NCBI GenBank assembly: GCA_037447655.1
Contig: JBBHKE010001728.1
Span: forward strand, 1 to 14,368
Direction of reading: 5' to 3'
DNA from: Zygnema cylindricum
Lineage: Eukaryota > Streptophyta > Zygnematophyceae > Zygnematales > Zygnemataceae
Length of the DNA stretch: 14,368 nucleotides
Shown: piece by piece, positions 1 to 7,800 of the stretch
Numbering within the stretch: the first letter of the stretch is position 1
Layout: every line of letters begins with the position of its first letter
Notes under the pieces: generated by a model
Seen by the model: only the letters and a program-made list of their open reading frames with translations
Told to the model about the DNA's origin: nothing
Databases searched by the model: none
Program-made: the position numbers and the translations under genes

Positions 1-143
1 TTGACCCCAAAACCTGAAATATAATTTATAACACTAATATATTTCTGCGTTAGTTAAGGTTTTGGTGAATTAGCGTTAATAATTCCAATTTATGATCTTC
101 TTGAATAGTGTGGTGTACGGACGTGTCAGGGCCTTCCAAAATG
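1..143. other. AT-rich intergenic DNA at left edge, no gene
   Basis: No coding potential is visible. The block carries a short inverted repeat (CCAAAACCT at 7-15, AGGTTTTGG at 57-65) and words such as TTAGCGTTAATAA and TTATAACACTAATA. The latter words recur near 1030-1095, upstream of an orphan transposon end. It may be the edge of a larger decayed element related to the MITE that begins at 144, but no boundary can be fixed from this window. Confidence 0.5.
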
Positions 144-364
144 GTACACCGCCAATCGTTATTAGCGTTGTGTACGCTAATTCCGTCCCGCTTTTTTTTT
201 ATTATTCTCAAATATAATTATCTACACTATTTAAAAAAAACCCTAATTCCTAATTAGAATAGACGATTTCTTCGAAAATTTTCAAATTCCCAATTAGCGT
301 AAACCACGCTAATTATTCGTATACACTAAAAAAACTTACACGATAATAACGATTGGCGGTGTAC
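144..364. mobile_element. 221-bp MITE with 21-bp perfect terminal inverted repeats
   Basis: The ends are perfect 21-bp inverted repeats: 144-164 begins GTACACCGCCAATCGTT and 344-364 is its exact reverse complement. The interior is AT-rich with poly-T and poly-A runs and no ORF. Subterminal words containing ACGCTAATT or its complement occur on both sides (near 174 and 307). A further copy of the right-end sequence, with one changed base, lies alone at 1087-1107. No convincing target-site duplication was found, so the superfamily is unassigned. Size, lack of coding capacity and perfect ends fit a non-autonomous MITE. Confidence 0.7.
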
Positions 365-468
365 TTTGTTAAGTAATAAAGTAAGAAACATGGATTAAAA
401 TAATAGCGACTTCACGTAAAACTGCGCTCATAATAAAAGGCGGAATGATATCGAGCCTATTTTAGTGT

Positions 469-828
469 GAAGATACTAGTGTTGGGTATCGAAGACCTAT
501 TGCCGATATTTGATATATATCAAATTTTAGGTATCTGATAATCGATATATCGAATCTATGTACCGAGAAGCTAAATATCCGGATACTCATGCAAAAAAAC
601 GATTTTTTCAAAACCCCATCCCCTCTCTGGTGCGCAGTTGGGGGGGGGAATCCGTACGATTTTCTGTACTAAAACTATACGGACACCCATTTTTTGCGAT
701 ATATATTGCGATAATTTATGTTGGTCCCAGTACGATATATCGAGGAGTCCGCTCGATCAATATTCAATATATCGAATATCAAAATTATCGCGATATGAAT
801 TTGCCCGATACCCGACACTAGAAGATAC
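469..828. mobile_element. Non-autonomous hAT element (344 bp) with 8-bp TSDs
   Basis: The element proper is 477-820. It is flanked by identical 8-bp direct repeats GAAGATAC at 469-476 and 821-828, the target-duplication length expected of hAT transposons. The left end reads TAGTGTTGGGTATCG and the right end is its inverse with one mismatch (CGATACCCGACACTA). The interior is rich in CGATA/TATCG words, carries a 9-G run at 640-648 and contains TTGGTCCCAG at 721-730. That last motif is shared with the copies at 9719-10504 and 13509-13692. No transposase is encoded, and the small overlapping ORFs inside it are incidental. Mobilisation would need an autonomous hAT element elsewhere. Confidence 0.88.
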
Positions 829-1197
829 TGATCACGTATTAAATACACGGGATAAAACCCAAATTATAGTTATGAGTAAATTAGAGTCAAAGGACGCGAC
901 AATGTACGATTGGTCAGATTTTGTACTTTTACCTATTTTAATGTGCAGATCTTGATGGGCATATCCGTTGTACCCAAATCAACGTTATGGATCAATTAGG
1001 GTAAAGTTTTTTGTTCGAAATCTTGAAAAACTCAAACTAACGTTAATAACGCTAATTAAATTTTAACACTAATAATTTATAAACACTAATAACGTTTGGC
1101 GGTGTACTCTCGTACGCCTTCGGACTGAAAACAATGCATAGGGGACTAAAGGGGGTCTATTACTGTATATTAAAAATGCGAAAATGTGTGTTACCGG
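829..1197. other. Intergenic AT-rich DNA with an orphan MITE end
   Basis: No gene is visible. The notable feature is 1087-1107, a near-copy of the right terminal repeat of the 144-364 MITE (TAATAACGTTTGGCGGTGTAC type sequence, one base changed). It is preceded by alternating TTAACACTAATAA-like words at about 1030-1085 that resemble the first 100 bases of the window. It is probably the remnant right end of a related element whose left end is missing or beyond the window. Confidence 0.45.
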
Positions 1198-1996
1198 CAT
1201 AGTTGTTAAAATCGTGCGATTTCTTCAATTTTCACGATTGAAACGTGTAATTTGTGAAATTTTAAAAAATCGCAAAAAAAACGCGATGTAATTTTTGTCC
1301 GGTAAACTGAAAGGATGTTTTACGGGGGAAGTACAATAGTTAACGTAAAATGTACGTTAATTTACGGAAATGTACAAAATTCGAGGAATATATACGTTGC
1401 AGTTATTAGTACTTAAAAACTAGTGAACTAAACATAAATATCACGGAACCTGTACGTCATTTCATAAAAAATGTACAAACATTTTCGAAAAGAGACGTTG
1501 AAACGTCACACTATTTTCACGCAGTAAGTTTGAAAAATGTACGGGCATCTTTTTCAGTTTTTTTTTAAAGAAACCGCCATGGAATGTTGAAAACGAAACC
1601 GCAAGGAAGTTGCCTCCCTTAAATTCTACCAGGGTTGTCAATCAAATCAGACAGACGAACTTTGACAAATTGTTTCCATGGACAACATTTGAACCTGAAA
1701 TTGCAACATTTTCATATAAACTATTTTCACATACTCCGCTACCAGTCTATCAAGGAAGTCGGATACAAAACATATGTGTGACATGTATTTAAATAATAAT
1801 GATTGTTTACCCCTCATTTAACGGAAACCTTACAAATTGCGTTATATGTAATTTTTTGTTTGTTTTACATGTACGGAATTGTACAGATGAAAATTCATTA
1901 ACGATGTTTAACGATTTGTTCAAAACGTTCAATGCGTTCATTACGTATAATTCGTCGCGATTTAATCGTTTGCACTAAACGTTATTAACAACTATG
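1198..1996. mobile_element. CATAGTTGTT-ended repeat element, copy 1 (799 bp)
   Basis: It begins CATAGTTGTTAAAATCG and ends TTAACAACTATG, so the termini are inverted repeats of about 12 bp. A second copy in the same orientation lies at 12264-12745. The two share the first 120 bp or so (including a GTCCGGTAAACTGAA word) and the last 140 bp or so (CATGTACGGAA, GAAAATTCATTAACGAT, CACTAAACG). Copy 1 carries extra DNA between about 1550 and 1855 that has no counterpart in copy 2. No matching target-site duplication is apparent at either copy, so the superfamily is not assigned. No transposase was seen, and an ORF at 1610-1792 lies in the unshared insert and looks incidental. Confidence 0.7.
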
Positions 1997-3356
1997 GACA
2001 ACAGTATTATCTGGTTCCGCCACCCCTTATTGTACTCGTATAATACCTGCAAAAAACATAAATTCATATAGTATATGGATCTACAAGATTTAGCATTTAT
2101 ATTCGTTTTCGCACTTTTAAACTATGGTCACTATGCGTAACGATTGTGTTGGATTTAAATGGTACCCCCTAAACTTGCAATCGTTTAAAGGATCATTTTC
2201 ATAGGTAACTACAAATTATTAATGTTTTAATAATTTTAAACTTGAAATACTTTGCAAAATTAAAACATGCCTTTATTTACATGTGTTTAAATCATAGTTA
2301 CTCAATAAGCCTTTTTAACTTTCTCTTTCCCCACATTTGGAAAACAGCAGGGATAGACATAACAATAATATGACATTTATGTCCCTATTTTTTTATATTA
2401 AGTTAAAAGTGGGGGAAGCTATCTACAAGTTTTGTGTTATTTTGCGATGACATAACAGGAAACACTCTTCTTAACTATATCAATAATGACTAGTAAAGTA
2501 ATTGTTGGATATAAGAAAAAAGTTGTACATAAGAACGAGTTATGACAGACAGGGAATGTTAAAAAGTATAAAAATATAGTAAAACCTTTTTTTATCAAAT
2601 AGTGGGAATGTGAAACTGAGTAAACGATCCCGAGATTAAATGTATGTTTGCTGTTTTTTTTAATAGTTGAAAAAGTGCTATTCGGGAAAGTATAAGTAGT
2701 TACAAAAAAGATAGAAGCCAAATAATTTGTTGTGTACGGACGGTAGGTCATGAACTATTTATCATGGGTAGCTTTGTCATCGCAACACCGCTTTTAAAAA
2801 ATCACATGAAAGGTATTAAGGTAGTTTTTTTGAGCTTACTTCGAATTTTCTATACTTTTATCTCCTACGTATCGTTGAGGGAACTTAGCGGGTACCTTTT
2901 GGGTTTTAAGGACTTGTAGGAAATGTCATAGAACCAACAAAAACTTAATCTATATAGATTTTCTTGAATTCTTTTAGGTTGTTGGTTGACACGACTTTAC
3001 GTATTTGCAAATATACAAGGAAAGATAAATTACTTTTTATAAAACTATATAAAGTGATGGGAAAAGAAAGAGCCTATATTTGGCCCGTAAATAACACGCG
3101 GTAGCATATTATGTTTTAGAGGAGAAAACCATTTTCACAAATTGTGACACCTGTGACGCCTTAGCAATCGTGTTTTTTAGTGTAGTTTTTTGTTACTTGA
3201 CGATGATATTATAGTGGTAGCTCATTGCGTTCAGCGGACAATATTTGTTTTTCAGCAATGTAGAAACAGAAGGTCGTCGTTAGGCCTAAAGAGCTGTGCT
3301 AAATAGCTTCCACAAATTTGATTGGATGACCTCCGTCGGCTATGCCGCAAAGGTTG
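1997..3356. other. Long AT-rich intergenic stretch, no recognisable gene
   Basis: I see no gene or clear repeat here. A minus-strand ORF of 104 codons at 2437-2751 has a Phe/Thr/Ser/Leu-rich low-complexity composition typical of AT-rich noncoding DNA and no recognisable motif. A loose inverted repeat of GGGATAGACATAA with TTATGTCCCT lies near 2350-2390. The stretch is best treated as intergenic. Confidence 0.5.
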
Positions 3357-3512
3357 GTGTCCCATATTCAACGGCCACGATCGCTATATCCGGCTGCAAG
3401 ATTGCAAGCGTGTCCCATATCAATGATCACGATCTTTATAGCTAGACGCAATATTGCCAGCGTGTCCCTATTCAACGGCCACGATCACTATGATCCGAAG
3501 CAAAATTGCAAA
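3357..3512. repeat. Degenerate tandem repeat, three units of about 53 bp
   Basis: Three adjacent units start GTGTCCC at 3357, 3410 and 3462. Each proceeds through a CACGATC core (GGCCACGATCGC, GATCACGATCTT, GGCCACGATCAC) to a GCAAGATTGC/GCAATATTGC/GCAAAATTGC segment. Unit lengths are 53, 52 and about 51 bp. A weaker partial unit may precede the first (CTATGCCGCAAAGG at 3340-3353). The array lies about 1.1 kb upstream of the translation start of the only gene and ends about 240 bp before the palindrome at 3756. It could be a minisatellite or an array of protein-binding sites. Function is inferred only from position. Confidence 0.75.
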
Positions 3513-3755
3513 CCGACGGCAGCCAAATGACGGCATGGCAGTTTCACTTGACGTGATCAGTACGAACCCACTTCTAAAATCCAATATTCCGAATGTACGG
3601 ATTTCGCAGCATTTACCTTTTACCTATTTCCGCGCAGGAACGGATGAGGTTGTTATCGCAACGAATTCAGGTCGGCATAGGCCAGATGGAATCGTTCTAA
3701 CTGTTACACATACATAAGGGCCCAGGAATTAATAAAATGCGAATATTCTAAACAT

Positions 3756-3779
3756 CAAGTATGTGTTCACACATACTTG
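3756..3779. promoter_or_regulatory. 24-bp palindrome (11-bp arms, 2-nt centre)
   Basis: The arms are CAAGTATGTGT and ACACATACTTG, exact inverse complements separated by two bases (TC). The inner GTGTTCACA word recurs 61 bp downstream at 3824-3832. A perfect palindrome with a tiny centre is a typical binding site for a dimeric transcription factor. It lies about 135 bp before the telo-box and about 890 bp before the start codon. The factor is not known. Confidence 0.5.
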
Positions 3780-3891
3780 CGAAGCGAATCTTACTTAAGT
3801 ATTGCACAAGGCATAGGAGGCGAGTGTTCACATTGATCCGGAAATATTGGTGTCGTGCTGTCAGCAAGTCTTCAAACTGGGGAAACGCTCC

Positions 3892-3899
3892 AAACCCTA
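3892..3899. promoter_or_regulatory. Telo-box AAACCCTA
   Basis: This is an exact match to the plant telo-box, an interstitial telomere-like motif common near transcription starts of plant housekeeping and translation-related genes. It lies about 750 bp upstream of the start codon, and most of that gap is leader intron if the splicing proposed here is right. An 8-mer can occur by chance, so position is the main support. Confidence 0.45.
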
Positions 3900-4141
3900 G
3901 AGTAGTGCAATATTGGCCAGCAAAGCAGTCTTCCTAAACGTGCTCTTGAATGTGGACGTGTACTTTTGCCTTTGCAGAGATAGAATCTATTGTTTAACAT
4001 CTCAGTGAAGTTTAGGAAACAGCAGTAAGTACTATTGTGGTTTTGTCAGTATCAGCAGAAAATATTACCGTGGTATTTTCATACTGCAGCTCGCCCTTTT
4101 TTTTTTTCTTTACCGCTTGTCAAACGTCTGTTGTCGAAGAG

Positions 4142-4621
4142 GTATGTATTCTATCACTTGCCGTTTGTTATATTCTGTGACTGTCTTGCATCTTTAGGCT
4201 CTTGCAAAATTTTAAATGGTGTCCTTTGTGTTACTCTGCAGTTCTTTGTTTTTTCTCTGGTAAAAATTCCGGCTTGGTTTTCTTCTGATGTGGTTTGTAG
4301 TAGCTGCGGTTTTGTAGTAGTTGCGGGTCATTAAAGCGTTCTTGTAATTTAAGGATGTGTTTGCATGAGAGTCTCGTATGGCAGATTACACTTGTGCTAT
4401 GGACTTGTTTCTGCTATTCTCTCTAGTGCCAACAGTTCACACATTTTTTCATGTGCGTTCACATGTCTTCTGTTTTTCTATGTCAACTCGGTATGTTGCA
4501 TGTTATAGAACCAGCAAGTCGACTGTATTTACGGCAGACTGTTTCTATACTCGTCTTACGATTGACTTGTCAGCTAATCAAGTATTTTTAGAGTCTTACA
4601 TGTTTGCCGTTTTCTATGCAG
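4142..4621 (+). other. Probable intron in the 5' untranslated region
   Basis: A strong donor GAAGAG|GTATGT lies at 4141/4142. A pyrimidine-rich tract and acceptor TTTTCTATGCAG|CTTTTGG end at 4621, only 25 bases before the start codon at 4647. The interior is T-rich, as plant introns usually are. Two ORFs here (4035-4334 and 4378-4650) are Phe/Cys/Val-rich and look like intron translation. No competing upstream start codon is seen just before the donor. The exact donor could differ, since CAGCA|GTAAGT near 4028 is an alternative. Confidence 0.5.
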
Positions 4622-4646
4622 CTTTTGGAGATTTCATACCGAAGGA

Positions 4647-6287
4647 ATGATCGCAACAATGACGATGCGAGATGCTCGGAGTTTTCCTCCAGGTATTGTC
4701 ATTCTCTGTCAGTTTTTGAAACATACAACTTGCATACTCGGCAAGGAATCTAAGCATTCTGTTTCTCCCAGGAGTGTTCACGCTGGTTTGAGTTACTGAG
4801 CTTTCTTGCTTGCCAGGTTTCGTTGTTGAAGAGGTGGCTCAATTGTCAGGTTACTGACTTACCATTTTTGTTGTTGTGCAGGATTCCGTGGTCCACCGGG
4901 AATCTATCATCCCATCCCTCCTCCACCGTTCCACGGCGTTCCGCCATTCATTGCAAAGCCCCTACTACATGAAGGACCCCTTCAAATTCACCGCACGTTA
5001 GAAGAAAGTGCTGCTGCAAGGAAGGCGGACATGGGCGGTTTGAGACCTACTGGGCAGTTTATTGGGAATCAACTTCGACGTGGTCATGGTCGCCCACTTA
5101 GTGGAGCCTTTCCCGTGGATGGCTTACAACCCGACTTTTCTGGAGGTCCCATGGTGCCTAGAGGACATGCTGGGAACCAGATAATGCCAGGGCATCGTGG
5201 CCCTGGTTCAAAGTGGAGAAACAATACATACAAGAAGAAACGTAAGAGGACAGATGGAGGTGTTCATAATGGTGGCCCTGTTAATGTTCGTGGCAAATGG
5301 GAGGAACGGAAGTTTAGGCCGCCACGTCTTCAAGACTTGCGACGTCAAAACCGACAAAATGCAGAAAGCTACTTCCACAGTTCAAAAAAGTTTAGAAAAG
5401 AGTCGCAGCCAGCATCAGTGCCAGAAGCTCCACGAAATACGACGTCTTTCATAATGCGAGCAAATAAGCTGGGTATTAATGCTCCCGCGGTGTCTCCTGC
5501 TTTGCCTCTCTCATCTCCAAATCCATGGGCTTCAGGCACTGCTGGCGAGCAGTTGGTGGAAGAGGCATTGGAACTGCGGGTGGACCCTTATGGATCAATG
5601 AATGGTTGCATCAGACTGAGAAGTCCAGATTTAGGTTCGTCGGGGGGTAGTGATGGGCCCATAGACAAGGAAAGGTCTAGTGGTGAGTCTCATGGGACAA
5701 CAAGTAGTGACAGTGTTGAACAGGTGCATCAGGTTGACAGTCATCAAGAAGTAGTCAGCAGACCTGAGCAGGGGGAGGAGAGGAAAGAGCATGGATGGCA
5801 TAAGTTTGAGATGTTGTATAGCCCAGAGAGGTCTGATGGCGAGGGAAAGAATGGTAACAGGTTTTTGCGTGCAAGAATTGAAGAGCAGGAGACTGAAATT
5901 GCGCACCTTCAAGAAGAGAACATGACTCTACGTGAGGTGGGTAACAAGCTTTACTTTGTCGATGAAAATGTTCGATTTTATTTTGTTTTAATTTTTGTTT
6001 TTAGTACTAATGATTCCGTTTTAGTTTATGCTTGTAATACTAATGATCCAGTCTCATCTTCCATGGTAGGTGAGTGCTTTTTTTTGGTTTATGCTGTTCT
6101 GTTATAATTTTATTACACAGTTTCTGATTGGGACAGGGATGTTGGCTTTCATTTGCAGAGAATCTTTCTACTGGAACAGGAGGTGAAGGAGTCCAAGCGG
6201 AGCGCTCGAGAAGTGTCTGACGAGAACGCTGAGGTGGACGGGGTTTGGAGCGCTGCAGACGAGGCATCTTGTGCAGCAGCTTCCTGA
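4647..6287 (+). CDS. Plant nuclear coiled-coil protein, PRLI-interacting factor A-like
   Basis: Three exons, 4647-4692, 4882-5936 and 6159-6287, give 409 residues. Both introns are GT-AG and both junctions keep the frame: SFPP-G-FRGPP across the first, NMTLRE-RIFLLEQ across the second. The N-terminal 130 residues are rich in Gly, Pro and Arg (PPGIYHPIPPPPFHGVPPF), followed by a basic nuclear-localisation-like KKKRKR at about 133-138. Conserved-looking blocks are APRNTTSFIMRANK (about 198-211), DPYGSMNGCIRLRSP (about 250-264), HKFEMLYSPE (about 322-331) and a coiled coil (about 342-385, RIEEQETEIAHLQEENMTL and onward). A short acidic, Ala-rich tail ends in a TGA stop. From memory, this order (NTTSFIMRAKK, YGSMKGLIRLRS, FEMIY, EEENLTLKERLFLMEREL) marks a plant-specific family often annotated PRLI-interacting factor A, of unknown biochemical role. 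The start is the first ATG after the leader acceptor. An internal ATG at 5031 would drop the first 65 residues and ignore the well-formed upstream splice. Confidence 0.8.
4693..4881 (+). other. Coding intron 1 (phase 1)
   Basis: The donor is CCTCCAG|GTATTG and the acceptor is TTGTTGTTGTGCAG|GATTCC. The interior is T-rich. Splicing joins a one-base codon remnant G to GA, forming a glycine codon within SFPPGFRGPPG, a continuous Gly/Pro-rich run. That continuity across the junction is the main support. Confidence 0.8.
5937..6158 (+). other. Coding intron 2 (phase 0)
   Basis: The donor is CTACGTGAG|GTGGGTAAC and the acceptor is CTTTCATTTGCAG|AGAATC. Two TACTAAT branch-point-like words lie near 6005-6011 and 6037-6043. 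Splicing continues the heptad pattern of the coiled coil (ENMTLRE then RIFLLEQEVKESKR). If the intron is retained, the frame stays open to a stop at 6105-6107 and replaces the last 42 residues with a Phe/Val-rich tail. Confidence 0.8.
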
Positions 6288-7800
6288 TTTGTGGCTGCCA
6301 GTCATTTTTGCTAATGAAGGCCATGGCAGAGTTCTTGCAGAAAGAAACAATAACTTTCTCGGTCAATAATTTGTAACCTGCCTTTCAAGTACAGAGAGTG
6401 GTTGCTGCAGGTTGTGAACGTCTCCTGCTCGTTTGATGTGAATGAGAGTGAGTCAGCAATAACGTCTGGGTATGTTGTGCTACTCGCAGCCCCAGGGAAA
6501 GCTGGCTCCTGGATGTGATTGCTACCAGCAGCTCCGTCCTGTGAGGAACTCGAAAAGCTGTGGTCCATGGTGAGCGATCAGCCGGCCGCCTACCACTCTG
6601 CTTTTTTCAGCAGCAGTAGTTATGTGGTTCACATGCTGTGGCTGGCAACTTAGTGCTGTTGGCTGGTCTGATGGAATTGACCAAGCATCTGACCTCATTT
6701 CCTATGGTCGCATCTATCTGTCATGTCAGCGGTTGTCTGGTATGGACCAACCAACGGCGTTGGCTCCAGAGGTCGCCAAAGGGTTTGATGGATTACCGCG
6801 GAGGGGGCTCTACCCTGTTCCGATGGGTAAGGCCTTTTCTGATAGAAGGGTGTTGGGATGTTGTCGCTGCTATGTCATATAATGCTGTTGCCATATATAC
6901 CTGAGAGCAGTTTCATTGCAGTGCTGTAGGCTAAGCTTTAGTCTGTTTGGCTTTAGGATTGTCCACTACGTGCAGTTTTTGCACCACTTTTTTGTACATA
7001 CCAGGTGTCTTGTAGGTGTCTTGAATGTTACCATTGTGAAAAGCCACGCCACTTGTAAATAAGGGTTGGCACTGGCTTAAGGGGAGGGATTGGAGGATAA
7101 TTTGTTCCTGTGAGCAGGTAGACGTGTATTGTACGGTATGGGAAGGAATCAATGAGCCATGGTTTGGAATACGTTAAAGGTCGTTATTTGATCCTGAAAT
7201 TTAATCCTTTTCTTTGCTTGATAGTCTGTCCTTGTTATGAATTTCTTGGGTGGGTTATATATTTTCTACACTGTTATACTGATTGTGCGGATGTCTTTTT
7301 TGAGCTGCTGCTTTGATCTTTGCAGGCTATTGTTGTCTGACGTGTCGTTACGCCACGGCTCTCTGATTTGTTTCTGTGATGATTGCTATAAGGTGTAGTG
7401 TCTGTATCTGATGCGTTTCGAAGTTTCTGTTAATTTGACATGCTGCTTTACTTCTGTCTACCATTAGGTTTTTCTTTTCACTTGAATGACTTGCTTACAC
7501 TCTTATTACATGTTCGTTTGAAGGGGAATGTCAACTTTTGTTCTACCGGCAGTGCAGAAATTATACCAAGGGAGGTACTTTGGGCTTGGGGCCAGTGCAC
7601 CTGCAGCATTTCCGGTTTTGGTGTTTGCACTTTTGCAGACCAAATTTTTATACCTAAAGATGCTTTAGGGTTTCCTGTTTTTCGGATTTAAGAATCTCCA
7701 TTGTGTTCCTGCTGTCTGTATTTTTTCTTGAACTGATCGTGTTGGGTTCAAATAACTCTTGTGATTTAAATGAAATAAAATTTTGAACCTGTGTAGTTCA
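6288..7800 (+). other. Long T-rich 3' untranslated region (inferred)
   Basis: After the stop at 6285-6287 the plus strand stays T-rich with little A, resembling transcribed trailer or intron sequence, until the first good polyadenylation signal at 7774-7779. No conserved reading frame was seen. ORFs at 6622-6904 and 7440-7691 show no family features, and minus-strand ORFs at 6040-6568 are antisense to the gene. A trailer of about 1.5 kb is long, so it may contain an intron or an earlier, non-canonical poly(A) site. Confidence 0.4.
7774..7779 (+). terminator. AATAAA polyadenylation signal
   Basis: Canonical AATAAA in an A-rich setting, followed by a T-rich and TG-rich stretch (TTTTGAACCTGTGTAG). 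It is the first such signal found downstream of the stop codon. Plant genes often use degenerate signals, so the true cleavage site may be earlier. Confidence 0.4.

Larger units (their letters stand above)
3513..4141 (+). promoter_or_regulatory. Presumed promoter and 5' leader region of the coiled-coil gene
   Basis: This stretch precedes the gene and is less AT-rich than the DNA farther left. It contains an 11-bp-arm palindrome at 3756-3779, a repeated GTGTTCACA word (3763-3771 and 3824-3832) and a telo-box AAACCCTA at 3892-3899. Potential splice donors follow at CAGCA|GTAAGT (about 4028) and GAAGAG|GTATGT (4142). The transcription start is probably between about 3900 and 4020, judging by the telo-box, which in plants usually sits close to the start site. 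No clear TATA box was seen. The extent of the promoter and leader is inference. Confidence 0.45.

Noticed and set aside
2437-2751. Minus-strand ORF of 104 codons
   Set aside because: Low-complexity Phe/Thr/Ser/Leu-rich translation of AT-rich DNA with no motif and no splice or promoter context.
4035-4650. Two hydrophobic ORFs just before the gene
   Set aside because: They fall largely in the T-rich leader intron, and their Phe/Cys/Val content reflects base composition.
5031-6107. A single-exon gene with its start at 5031 and stop at 6107
   Set aside because: The frame is open upstream to a good acceptor at 4881 and joins a short ATG exon. The last 55 codons are intron translation, while splicing at 5936/6159 continues the coiled coil.
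6040-6568. Overlapping minus-strand ORFs of 60-108 codons
   Set aside because: Antisense to exon 3 and the trailer of the supported gene, with no family features. They are most likely shadows.
6622-6904. ORFs of 86 and 88 codons in the trailer, considered as a fourth exon
   Set aside because: The protein already ends in a family-like acidic tail, and neither frame continues a recognisable domain.
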